Positions 53,108 through 61,750 of a stretch of 64,000 bases of DNA are shown piece by piece. The stretch comes from Nitrospirota bacterium (GTDB lineage Bacteria; Nitrospirota; JACRHL01), in NCBI GenBank assembly GCA_029881725.1, contig JAOUMB010000012.1, positions 1 to 64,000 of the forward strand, in the 5' to 3' direction. The notes under the pieces are model-generated. The model ran no database searches and was not told the DNA's origin. It was given only the letters and a program-made list of their open reading frames with translations. A program made the translations under genes and the position numbers. Every line of letters begins with the position of its first letter. Positions within the stretch are counted from its first letter, which is position 1.

Positions 53108-55769
53108 CGTCGCCTCCCCGCTCCTGATAGCGGCACAGGGGGGTCAGGCCGCAGTAGTTGCACGAGGTGTCGCCGTCCAGCGGGTCCACCGCCGCATCGC
53201 CCCTCACAAACGCCGTGGCCAATCCCTCCAGCGCACTCCGCCACTGCGCCAGCAGATCCCCAAATCCGTATTCGCCGGGCATGGCGTCTTTGGATTTGTT
53301 GGGGGGCAGAATGTCCGGGGCCGCCGCCACTCCGTCGTATCGCAGGTCGCCCCGTTTCAACCGCGCAAAGGCCACCGCCGCCGGGGCTCCCTCGGGGCGG
53401 GTGAGGGCATACAGGGGCAACTGCGGGGCGCGCGGGCGCTCGCCCTCCCAGTCCTTGCGACGGCCATTGGTGATGCCGGTCTTGTAGTCGATCAGCACCT
53501 CGCGCCCATCCGGCAGCCGGTCGATGCGGTCCAGCCGCATGTTCACCGGCACCCCGCCGATGGTGGCGAGGGTGTCCACCTCCGTCCCCAATACCTCGAA
53601 CGGCCCGCGCTTGCGCTCCACATCCAGCCACTCCCGCACCAGCCGGATCAGCCGCTCCCGCTCCACGCTCAAGAACCGCTCCCCCAGGCCGCGTTTTTCC
53701 AGCGACTGGGCCACCACCGGCTCCACCGCGTCCACGATGCGCGCCTCCAGCGCGTCGTCGGAAAACTCGTCCAGCGCCTGCCGTGATTTGAGCTGGTTCC
53801 ACAGCCGCTCCATCACCTGATGCACCAGATCGCCCCGGTCGGCGGCGCTGAGGCCCAGCCCCGGCTCCTCCGGCCCGCGCACCGCCAACCGGTGTTTTGC
53901 AAAGGCGCGGAACGGGCACGCGGCCTGATCGGCAAACAGGGCCACGCCACCGCGCACCCCTCCGCTGGCGATAACGTCGGCGGGCACCGGCGGGGCGGTG
54001 GCATCGACCAGGGATTCGGTGCCCCCGCTGGCGGCCATGCGCCGGGCGTGGCGCAGGTCCGGGGCGGATGCCAGGTGCTCCGGGGTCACCTCCGGCAGGT
54101 GGGCGATCAGGGGGCTGGGGCCGGTATCGCGCGACTCCATGCGCGCCGGATGGCTCACCACCACCTGCGGGGCCGCCGCCAGCAGCCGCCCGGTGACCAC
54201 GCGGGCATGCTCCAGCTGCACCTCCGGCGAGGCATGGGGCATGCCTTGTTCCCGTTGCAGGCGGTAGGGAATGAACGGGTTCGGATCCGGTGCGGCGGGC
54301 CACACGGTATCGGCCATGCCCATCACCCACAGGTGGGAGAACGCCAGCCCGCTGGCCTCCAGGGTGCCCAGCAGGGCCACCTGGGCGGGGCCGGTTTCCT
54401 GGGGCTGAAAGGCCAGTTCGCGGCACACGGCCTCCAGCCGCCGCACCGCCTCCCGGCGGGGAATCGGCGCCAGCACCGGGTCGAGGGCGGCAAACTGGTC
54501 CCGCGCCTCCTCCCACCGCTGGACCATCTGATACGCCTCGCTATCCAGCGCCCGTTCCCCCGGCCAGCCGATGGCGGTGAGCAGTTCCTGAAAGCGCACC
54601 GCCCACTGGCTGGGGCGGGCGCGGGCCGGAGAACGCTCCAGATGGGGAATCCATTCGGCCAGCAAGGCGGCCACGCCGGGGGCCTCGAACGGGTGTTCCC
54701 CCTCCGCCTGCGCCGCCAGCCACTCGCGCAGGCGGGGCGGCGACAGCACCCGTGGCCCCCGCCCCAGCAGGCGTTGGTGCAGGGCGCCGCGCACGCTGGC
54801 CTCGGACTCCGCGCCAACCAGAAACGGCGAACACAGCAGGCGGCCCCACCGGTCGGCCTCGGTGAGCCCACGGTCCACCCCCAGCAGGGCCAGGGCCGCC
54901 GCCACCGGCGGGGTGTGGGCCAGCGCCAGCCCCAGCGACACACTGACCGGACCGGACTGGCCCCACCCGGCCACCGCACCCGGCGCCAGTTGGTCGCGCA
55001 GGGCGCGCAGAAGGGAAAAGCGCACCGCCTCCGGGCTGGGCGCCACAATGGCCACCTGGGCCGCCCCGGCCTCCAGCCGCCCGCGCACCCAGCGGGCGCA
55101 CAGCTCCGCCTCGGCTTCCGGGTCGTCCGCCGTCACCCGCACCGCTTCCCCCGTGCCCGCGCTGGTGGCGGGCGTTTCCACGGCCACCCGGCATCCCTTT
55201 TCCCGCAGCACCGCCATCATCCGTTCCACCAGCGGCGGAATGGTGTCGAAGCCCACCAGCCGCAGGGCATCCGGCGCAGGCAGTTCTCCGCTGGCAAACA
55301 GATCGATCAAGCGCGCCTGCGCCCCGGCGGCGTCCACCCACCCGTGCCGGGCGCACTCGGCGCGAAAGGCGCGCCCCCAGCGCACGAACGCCTCCACCTC
55401 GGGCGAGGCCATGCCCCAGTCGGGCGCGCACTGCCATTCGCCGCAACGGGTCCACGCCTCCAGCGCGCGGCGGGCCAGCCGCCGCCGGTCCAGCAGGGGC
55501 CGTGCCGCCTCGTCCGCCTCCACAATGCGCTCCCACACGGCCAGCGCCTGATGCTCGGTGAGTACCGCCTCCGGGTGCAGCCCCGCCTCCCACTCGCGCC
55601 GCACCCACTCGGACAGGGGGACGATCTCCGGCCGCTCCCAGGCGGTTTCCCCCGCCGCCAGGCGGGCCGCGTCGTACTGTCGGATCAGGTGATTGGCCAG
55701 CCGCCGGTTGGCACACAGCACCGGGGAACGGCCGGACTCCAGGGATGAAAACAGATCAGCCTGATGCAT
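53094..55769 (-). CDS. AddB-like PD-(D/E)XK nuclease (TIGR03623-type DNA repair protein)
   Basis: 891 residues. It opens with VLCANRRLANHLIRQYD and WERPEIVPLSEW, typical of the proteins paired with AddA-like helicases in beta- and gammaproteobacteria. The helicase-like core has no Walker A, as expected for the inactive subunit. The C-terminal nuclease domain contains VPVNMRLDRIDRL, VLIDYKTG and LPLYAL, and four cysteines placed to hold an Fe-S cluster: one in QAACPFRAFAKHRL and three in CNYCGLTPLC. It overlaps the helicase gene by 14 bp and follows the histidine kinase gene after only 9 bp. Confidence 0.88.
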   Translation of the reverse strand: MHQADLFSSLESGRSPVLCANRRLANHLIRQYDAARLAAGETAWERPEIVPLSEWVRREWEAGLHPEAVLTEHQALAVWERIVEADEAARPLLDRRRLARRALEAWTRCGEWQCAPDWGMASPEVEAFVRWGRAFRAECARHGWVDAAGAQARLIDLFASGELPAPDALRLVGFDTIPPLVERMMAVLREKGCRVAVETPATSAGTGEAVRVTADDPEAEAELCARWVRGRLEAGAAQVAIVAPSPEAVRFSLLRALRDQLAPGAVAGWGQSGPVSVSLGLALAHTPPVAAALALLGVDRGLTEADRWGRLLCSPFLVGAESEASVRGALHQRLLGRGPRVLSPPRLREWLAAQAEGEHPFEAPGVAALLAEWIPHLERSPARARPSQWAVRFQELLTAIGWPGERALDSEAYQMVQRWEEARDQFAALDPVLAPIPRREAVRRLEAVCRELAFQPQETGPAQVALLGTLEASGLAFSHLWVMGMADTVWPAAPDPNPFIPYRLQREQGMPHASPEVQLEHARVVTGRLLAAAPQVVVSHPARMESRDTGPSPLIAHLPEVTPEHLASAPDLRHARRMAASGGTESLVDATAPPVPADVIASGGVRGGVALFADQAACPFRAFAKHRLAVRGPEEPGLGLSAADRGDLVHQVMERLWNQLKSRQALDEFSDDALEARIVDAVEPVVAQSLEKRGLGERFLSVERERLIRLVREWLDVERKRGPFEVLGTEVDTLATIGGVPVNMRLDRIDRLPDGREVLIDYKTGITNGRRKDWEGERPRAPQLPLYALTRPEGAPAAVAFARLKRGDLRYDGVAAAPDILPPNKSKDAMPGEYGFGDLLAQWRSALEGLATAFVRGDAAVDPLDGDTSCNYCGLTPLCRYQERGGDDAVD

Positions 55770-55778
55770 TCCGGCCCC

Positions 55779-57623
55779 TCAGGGGGTGTCCGGCATGTGG
55801 GGACGAACCGGCAGGATGACGGTAAAACAGGTGCCGACGCCATCCTTGCCCGACGTGGCGTGGATCTTGCCGCTGTGGCGGCGCACGATGCCGTAGGTGA
55901 TGGACAATCCCAGCCCCACCCCCTTGACCTCGGGCTTGGTGGAGAAGAACGGCTCGAAAATGCGCGGCAGGTCCGCGTCCCGGATGCCGCTACCGGTATC
56001 GGTAAAACGCACCACCACCACCCCCTTCTCCTGATGGGCGTCCACGGTCAGACGGCCGCCACCGGGCATGGCCTCCACCGCGTTGGTGACCAGATTGACG
56101 AACACCATCTGCAACTGGTCGCGGGTGCCGTGGACCAGCGGCAGATCGTGGGGCAGGTTGCGCATCAGTTCCACCCCGGCGTGTTGCAGGTACTTCTCGT
56201 TGAGCAGGAACACGTCGTCCAGGGTGTCCAGCAGCGACACTTCGGTCATGGTCTGATCGTGGGGGCGATGGTAGTCGCGCAGCCCCTGCACCAGACGGGC
56301 GATGCGGTGGCTTTCGCGCAGGGCCAGTTCCACCAGCCTGCGGTCCGGGTCGTCTTCGGGCAGCCGTTTCTGGATGCGCTGGAGGCACCCCTGGATCCCG
56401 AACAGCGGGTTGTTGATCTCGTGGGCGATGGAAGCGGACAGCTTGCCGGTGGCCGTGAGTTTTTCGCTTTGCACCAGCTGCACGTGGGCGTCGCGCAGTT
56501 GCACCACCATGCTGTTGAAGGCGTCCGCCAGCCGGCCGAACTCGTCGTCCTTCTCCAGCGAAATGATCGGACAATCGCCCCGCTCACCCAGTTCGTGGGC
56601 TGCGCCGGTGAGGATGTCCAGGCTGCCTGTGATGCGCCGGGTGAGCAGGAAGGCCAGTACCACCGACACCCCCACAACCATCAAGAACAGTCCCAGCAGG
56701 ATCAGCGAACTGGTATCCCGCGCCCGCTCCATGCGCCGCTCGCTGAGTTCCAGGGAACGCTGTTCCTCCTGCACGAACAGCCCCACAATCCGGTGCAGGG
56801 AGGAAACCGTTTCCGCCATGTTGGAGCGCTCGTCGGCAATCTGCGCGTCGATCAGCGCCACCGCCTGGAATTGCTCCATGAAGCGGTCCAGCCGGTTCAG
56901 GATCTGGCGTCGCTCGGAGGCCGAAAACGGCAGTCCGGACAGGACCGCCTCCAGTTCCGCCACGGCCAGGCGGGCGCGGGACAGCATCTGCCAGTCGTCG
57001 CGCAGGAAATAGTCCTTCTCCCAGCGACGCACCACCAGAAACCCCGCTGTCACCTGATGAATGGCGGAGCGCCGGCGCATGTCCCCGGCATCCGTGCTCG
57101 AGAGTTCCAGCTTATCGAGATACACGTCCAGTTCGTCGGCCACCTCCTCCATGCGGCCCACCCGCCCGGCCACCCCGCCTTCCCGGCCGGGAGATGAATA
57201 CCCCTTGAGCTGGGTAAGGCGCACCATGCGCTTCAGGTGGACCTCGAACAGGGCCAGGCCCGAATCAATCCGGCGGTGCAGCACCGGAGGCAATCCCCCC
57301 TCCTGGTGCTCCAGGGCGGCGATTGCGTCCAGCGCCTGGCGAGCCCTGTGGATCTTTTCGAAGGCCTGATCCATCCGGTTGCGGCTGTATTCGCTCCAGC
57401 CCGCCACCGGGAAGCTCAGGAAAAACGACTGCTGGGCGTTCACCGCGGCGGCCACGCCGTTTTCCACGTCGTCCAGATGCAGCAGCACCTGCATCTCCCG
57501 CTGCAGGTTGGCATAGGCTTCCTGATGAATCCGGTCGCGCAGCCACAGGCCCACCAGCCCCACGGCAAAGGCGATGCCGATGGAGACCGCGAGGGTCAGC
57601 CTGAGGTAGCGGGAAATGGTCAC
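55779..57623 (-). CDS. Sensor histidine kinase, NtrB-like, long periplasmic helical sensor
   Basis: About 614 residues from GTG 57623; the frame continues upstream without support. TM1 lies near 8-28, then about 250 residues of mostly helical periplasmic sensor (QREMQVLLHLDDVENGVAAA, RARQALDAIAAL, MEEVADELDVYLDKLEL), TM2 (LILLGLFLMVVGVSVVLAFLL), HAMP, and the kinase core with SIAHEINNPLFGIQG (phospho-acceptor His), NLVTNAVEAMPGGG (N box), DTGSGI, FFSTKPEVKGVGLGL. No response regulator is adjacent, so it is an orphan. It ends 9 bp before the AddB-like gene; the 174 bp upstream of the start are non-coding. Confidence 0.88.
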   Translation of the reverse strand: MTISRYLRLTLAVSIGIAFAVGLVGLWLRDRIHQEAYANLQREMQVLLHLDDVENGVAAAVNAQQSFFLSFPVAGWSEYSRNRMDQAFEKIHRARQALDAIAALEHQEGGLPPVLHRRIDSGLALFEVHLKRMVRLTQLKGYSSPGREGGVAGRVGRMEEVADELDVYLDKLELSSTDAGDMRRRSAIHQVTAGFLVVRRWEKDYFLRDDWQMLSRARLAVAELEAVLSGLPFSASERRQILNRLDRFMEQFQAVALIDAQIADERSNMAETVSSLHRIVGLFVQEEQRSLELSERRMERARDTSSLILLGLFLMVVGVSVVLAFLLTRRITGSLDILTGAAHELGERGDCPIISLEKDDEFGRLADAFNSMVVQLRDAHVQLVQSEKLTATGKLSASIAHEINNPLFGIQGCLQRIQKRLPEDDPDRRLVELALRESHRIARLVQGLRDYHRPHDQTMTEVSLLDTLDDVFLLNEKYLQHAGVELMRNLPHDLPLVHGTRDQLQMVFVNLVTNAVEAMPGGGRLTVDAHQEKGVVVVRFTDTGSGIRDADLPRIFEPFFSTKPEVKGVGLGLSITYGIVRRHSGKIHATSGKDGVGTCFTVILPVRPHMPDTP

Positions 57624-57797
57624 CGGACTGCGGCCCCTGCACCACCGGGAGGCCCAACGCCGACCGACCTCCGGCCAACGGCTCCACACCCCCGTAAACA
57701 AAAATGATGTTGGCCAAGAGTAGGCAAACGGGGGTACCGAAATCAAGCCGCACCGCCCCGGTTCCAACCGGGGAAACGGCTGTCTTTCAGGAAAAGG

Positions 57798-58874
57798 CTA
57801 GATGCGCACCGGGTCCAGATCGAGGGCGGCCACGGTGATGTTCAGCAATTCGCCCTGGGGCTGCTCCTGACAGGTGGGATCCCAAATCCGCACCGGCACC
57901 ACAGTGCCCTCCCGGGCGTCGGAATAGCGCGCGGTGATGGCCGCCGCCAGGGCGCGGTCGGCGGCATCGCCGTCGGTGACCACGGTCATCGGCCCCTTGT
58001 GGTCCTCGACCACGATCAGATTTCCCCCGGCGATGACCCCCCGCGTGACCAGGCTCTGGATCATGCTGTTTTCCCCGGCATCGCGCCCCACCACCACCTT
58101 CATGCCGCCGGGCAGGCGGAAGTGGCGGCCCACGGTGAGCATCATGATCTGGTCGTGGTCCAGTTGAATGTCGGGCTTGTGGGCAAACAGATCGCGGAAT
58201 TTCCGGGCAAAATTCTCGTCGGTCAAAAAGCAGCATCCGCCAGCGGGCTGCATGTAGTCCTCCACCCCCAGTTCCCTGGCCAAGGCCATCTGCGGCTTGC
58301 GGGTACGGCCGTTGAAGCCTTTCAGTTGCTCCCGGTCGATCAGGTTGTCCCGCTCCACCACAGTGGTGGGAAGGTTTTTGGCCGACAGCGGGCGCACCAG
58401 CCGCCCTTCCAGCTCCGCCTCGCCCTCGATCACGTCCATGGCGCGCCGGTTCTGGCTCATGGGGCGCTGCCCCAGCACCTCGCCGGTAATCACAAAATCG
58501 GCTCCCCGTTCGCGCATGACTTCGCCCGCCTTGCGGATCATCATGGAGCGGCAGTCGATGCACGGGTTCACGTTGGCGCCATAGCCGTGCTTGGGGTTGG
58601 TGACGATCTCCAGGTACTCCTTGGAGATGTCCACAATCTCCACCGGAATGCCCAGTTCGGACCCCGCGCGCAGGCCATCGTTGGGCTTGCCCTCGGCCTT
58701 CGGGTTGCCGGAACGGCGCTGTTGCTCGGTGATGCAGAAGCCGGTGTAGAAATGCAGCCCCTCCACCTCCACGCCTTGCTCCTGCATCAGACGCACCGCC
58801 AGGGTGCTGTCCAGGCCGCCGGAAACCAGGGCGATTGCCTTCGCCTTGCGGGATTCGTTATGTTCGGTCGTCAT
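57798..58874 (-). CDS. PP-loop ATPase with C-terminal NFACT-R/DUF814-like domain, tRNA-thiolation type
   Basis: 358 residues from ATG 58874. The N-terminal adenylation domain has the PP-loop ALVSGGLDSTLA (15-26) and a cysteine pair in NVNPCIDCR (C105, C108), as in ThiI/MnmA-type tRNA sulfur-transfer enzymes; ITGEVLGQRPMSQNR and PAGGCCFLTDENF follow. The last 110 residues resemble NFACT-R/DUF814 (LTVGRHFRLPGGMKVVVGRDAGENSMI in pieces). There is no THUMP domain and no rhodanese domain. It most likely modifies tRNA, but whether it makes 4-thiouridine, 2-thiouridine or another product is not decided by sequence alone. It diverges from the endonuclease V gene. Confidence 0.78.
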   Translation of the reverse strand: MTTEHNESRKAKAIALVSGGLDSTLAVRLMQEQGVEVEGLHFYTGFCITEQQRRSGNPKAEGKPNDGLRAGSELGIPVEIVDISKEYLEIVTNPKHGYGANVNPCIDCRSMMIRKAGEVMRERGADFVITGEVLGQRPMSQNRRAMDVIEGEAELEGRLVRPLSAKNLPTTVVERDNLIDREQLKGFNGRTRKPQMALARELGVEDYMQPAGGCCFLTDENFARKFRDLFAHKPDIQLDHDQIMMLTVGRHFRLPGGMKVVVGRDAGENSMIQSLVTRGVIAGGNLIVVEDHKGPMTVVTDGDAADRALAAAITARYSDAREGTVVPVRIWDPTCQEQPQGELLNITVAALDLDPVRI

Positions 58875-58997
58875 GTGGGTCTGCGCGATAGATCGGACGC
58901 CCGGAACACGGGGCGCACCATGGATAAATGGATAAACGGGATGAACCGGGTATTTTACGGCAGTCGCCCGCATGCGGGCAATCTCCGGTAGGCCCTC

Positions 58998-59711
58998 ATG
59001 CCGCTGCTTCCCGCCATCGACACCCGTTGGGACGTCACCCCGTCCCAGGCCCGGGCGGAGCAGGAGCGCCTTCTGCCACGGATTGACCTGCGCCCGCTGC
59101 CCGGGCCTCCCCACCTGATTCTGGGGGCCGACACCTCCTACAACCGGGGCAGCAACCGGGTGGCGGGCGCGGTGGTGCTGTGGGATGCGGTGGCGCGCTG
59201 CGTGGTGGAACAGCACACGGCGGTGGTGGAAACCCGCTTCCCCTATGTGCCGGGACGGCTGGCGTTCCGCGAGGCTCCCGCACTGATGCCCGCCCTGGCC
59301 GCCCTGACGCGCCGTCCCGACGTGCTGGTGTTCAACGGCCACGGCATCGCCCACCCGCTCGGCATTGGCCTTGCGGCCCATCTGGGGGTGGTGTTCGACC
59401 TGCCCGCCATGGGCGTGGCGCAAAAACGCCTGTGCGGCGAGCACGCGCCGGTGGGCCCCCGGGTGGGTGACCGGCAACCCCTTATATTGGATGGAAACAC
59501 GGTGGGAATGGTGCTGCGCACGCGCAAGGGGTGCAATCCGGTATACATCAGCCCCGGCCACCGCATGACCGTGGAGGATGCCCTGAAGGTGGCGAATTTG
59601 ACGAATTGCGGGTATAAATTATCGGAAGTGGTGCGTTTGGCCCACGAACTCTGTAATTCCGCGCGCCGCGCAGACGGCGCCCCAAAGGAATCGGCCTACA
59701 CATGTTTCTGA
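58998..59711 (+). CDS. nfi: Endonuclease V homologue with altered active site
   Basis: 237 residues. Endonuclease V nicks DNA or RNA near deaminated adenine (inosine). The family pattern is clear: GADTSYNRG with metal ligand D45, TRFPYVPGRLAFREAPAL with the strand-separating wedge PYVPG and ligand E92, then NGHGIAHPLGIGLAAHLG, GVAQKRLCG, RTRKGCNPVYISPGHRMTVEDAL. The third carboxylate, Asp110 in E. coli (VDGHG), is Asn113 here (FNGHG, bases 59334-59336 aac). Loss of that Asp is expected to weaken or abolish cleavage. The end of the gene overlaps the DegP gene by 10 bp. Confidence 0.9.
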   Translation: MPLLPAIDTRWDVTPSQARAEQERLLPRIDLRPLPGPPHLILGADTSYNRGSNRVAGAVVLWDAVARCVVEQHTAVVETRFPYVPGRLAFREAPALMPALAALTRRPDVLVFNGHGIAHPLGIGLAAHLGVVFDLPAMGVAQKRLCGEHAPVGPRVGDRQPLILDGNTVGMVLRTRKGCNPVYISPGHRMTVEDALKVANLTNCGYKLSEVVRLAHELCNSARRADGAPKESAYTCF

Positions 59712-61189
59712 ATTCCCTCTCCCCCCGGATCATCGCCGTGGCGGCGGTCTTTCTGTTGTCCACCACATCCGCCGAGGCGGCCCGCAAGGCTTCCGGGACC
59801 GAACTGCTCCAGGCCCTCGAGGGCGCCTTTGTGGAGATCACCGAACAAGTGCAGCCGGGGGTGGTGAGCATCACCCCCCTCGACCCGCCCCGCCTGGGCG
59901 GCATGCGCAACCCCCACCTGCCGGGACCGGACGGCCCGGGAGGCGGGCACGACACCCCGGCTCCGGGCCTGCCCCAGCATCCGGGCCAGTGGGACACTCC
60001 GGGCACGGACGAGGACGCTCCCGGCAGCGGCTCCGGCTTTATCCTCGATCAGGAGGGCAACCTGCTCACCAACGCCCACGTGATCGGCAGTGCCGACCGC
60101 ATGTCGGTGCGCCTGCCGGACGGCCGCCGTTACACGGCGGAACTGGTGGGGCGGGACACGGAAACCGACGTGGCGGTACTGCGTCTGGTCCGTCCAAAAG
60201 ATGATGCCACCCTCCCGGTGCTGCCCCTGGGCGACTCCGAAACCGTGCGCCCCGGCCAATGGACCATCGCCGTCGGCAATCCGTACGGGCTGGACCATTC
60301 GGTCACCGTGGGCATCGTCAGCGCGGTGGGCCGGGAAGGGGTCAACCTGACCCGCTACGAGAATTTCATCCAGACCGACGCGCCCATCAATCCCGGCAAC
60401 TCCGGCGGGCCGCTGTTCAACATCCACGGCCAGGTGATCGGCATCACCACCGCGATCATGAGCTACGCCCAGGGGATCGGCTTCGCCATTCCGGTCAACA
60501 TGGCGCGGGACGTGGTCAACCAGTTGGTGGCGGGCGGCAAGGTGGAGCGCGGCTGGCTGGGCATCGGCATCCAGGAAATCGGCCAGGAACTGGCCGAAAC
60601 CTTCGAAGTGCGCGAGGGCGAGGGGGTGCTGGTGAACGAGGTATTCCCCGGACAACCGGCGGAGCAGAGCGGCCTGCGCCCCGGCGACATCATCCTGTCC
60701 CTGAACGGCAACGACGTGGGTTCGCCCAACACCCTGGCGCGGCTGATTGCGGGCTTGCGCCCCAACAGCAACGCGCGCATCGACTACCTGCGTGATGGCG
60801 AAAAGAAGGCGGTGAACGTGGAGCTGGGCCGCCGTGAAACGGTCACCCCGGTGTCCGCCCCGCCGGTGGAGCCCCCCCGACCGCGCCTGACCCTGGGCAT
60901 GGACCTGCAAACCATCACCCCGGAACTGGCCGAGGAACTCGGCATCGAGGGCGGCGGCGTGGTGGTCACCCATGTGGACCCGGAAGGGGCCGCCTTCGGG
61001 CGCGGCATTCGCGAGGGGGACGTGATCCGCGAGATCAACCGGCTGGAGGTGGCGGACCTGGACGCAATCGAATCCGCGCTGGCGGCGCGCAAGCCGGGGG
61101 GACGGATCCTGCTGCGCATCACCCGCGCCAACGGCGGCCACTACTACGTGCTGCCCGCGCCGGACATGGAGCGGCCGAACTCGCCGTAG
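59702..61189 (+). CDS. Periplasmic DegP/HtrA-type serine protease (Do family)
   Basis: 495 residues with a signal peptide (about 1-27, ending SAEA). The trypsin-like domain holds the triad: His in LLTNAHVIGSADR, Asp in RDTETDVAVL, Ser in NPGNSGGPLFN. An extra proline/glycine-rich insert (PHLPGPDGPGGGHDTPAPG) lies in the N-terminal LA-loop region. Two PDZ domains follow, beginning RGWLGIGIQEIGQELAETF and PRLTLGMDLQTITPELAEEL, each with the carboxylate-binding loop and a GDIILSLNG or GDVIREINR motif. It degrades or refolds misfolded envelope proteins and is usually under envelope-stress control. Confidence 0.93.
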   Translation: MFLNSLSPRIIAVAAVFLLSTTSAEAARKASGTELLQALEGAFVEITEQVQPGVVSITPLDPPRLGGMRNPHLPGPDGPGGGHDTPAPGLPQHPGQWDTPGTDEDAPGSGSGFILDQEGNLLTNAHVIGSADRMSVRLPDGRRYTAELVGRDTETDVAVLRLVRPKDDATLPVLPLGDSETVRPGQWTIAVGNPYGLDHSVTVGIVSAVGREGVNLTRYENFIQTDAPINPGNSGGPLFNIHGQVIGITTAIMSYAQGIGFAIPVNMARDVVNQLVAGGKVERGWLGIGIQEIGQELAETFEVREGEGVLVNEVFPGQPAEQSGLRPGDIILSLNGNDVGSPNTLARLIAGLRPNSNARIDYLRDGEKKAVNVELGRRETVTPVSAPPVEPPRPRLTLGMDLQTITPELAEELGIEGGGVVVTHVDPEGAAFGRGIREGDVIREINRLEVADLDAIESALAARKPGGRILLRITRANGGHYYVLPAPDMERPNSP

Positions 61190-61279
61190 GGCGTGGTCCA
61201 ACACCCTCCCGGCATCATAAAGCTTCTCGTTATCTGACCAGATTTCCTTGCGGGTGCGCCGCGGGGGTGGGCTTTTCCG

Positions 61280-61699
61280 TCACCCCTTCCAGAATTGCGC
61301 GGCACCTTCGGGAAGCGTTGCCAGCAGCGTGTCGAATGCCTCGGCATCCACGTGCCGCCGCAGGGCGCTGGCCACGTCCCGGATGGCCGTTTCCGAGGCG
61401 AAGTTGTGATCCGGGCGCAACGCCTGAACCTCCCGGGTCATGGCCACGCGGTCTTCAAACGGCCTTGTCGGCTCGTCCACGTCCCAGTCGGTGACGAACA
61501 ACGCCCGCAGGCAGACCGGCAGCACGTTGGCGAAGGCAATGGCATCCTTGAACGCAAGGCGTCGCCGGAAGACCTGAAACACCCCCTGCGTCATTGTATA
61601 GGCCACATGGGTGCTCCACAGTCCCGCCGTGTCCCGGGCATCCACCAGATAGTCGTAGAAATGATCCGCAGCGCGCCCGTATTCCGACGGTACCGGCAT
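61280..61699 (-). CDS. DUF2267 family protein
   Basis: 139 residues, mainly helical. It begins with a variable helix and keeps the layout of DUF2267: a first helical bundle with RRRLAFKDAIAFANVLPVCLRALFV and a second with AIRDVASALRRHVDAEAFDTLLATLPEGAAQFW. The family is widespread, cytoplasmic and of unknown function. It is convergent with the protease gene (90-bp gap, no clear terminator) and 51 bp after the DUF3108 gene. Confidence 0.75.
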   Translation of the reverse strand: MPVPSEYGRAADHFYDYLVDARDTAGLWSTHVAYTMTQGVFQVFRRRLAFKDAIAFANVLPVCLRALFVTDWDVDEPTRPFEDRVAMTREVQALRPDHNFASETAIRDVASALRRHVDAEAFDTLLATLPEGAAQFWKG

Positions 61700-61750
61700 A
61701 CTTATCTCCCCTCAACACGGGCAGCAATTCCGCAGGGTCGGCCTTCGCTC

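Noticed and set aside
50276-53404. A 1042-codon open frame on the + strand opposite the AddA-like gene
   Set aside because: It mirrors a clear helicase gene on the other strand, is made of Arg/Gly/His/Gln-rich text typical of antisense frames in GC-rich DNA, and shows no family motif.
53820-55748. A 642-codon + frame opposite the AddB-like gene
   Set aside because: Low-complexity Arg/Gly/His composition and opposite a clear gene.
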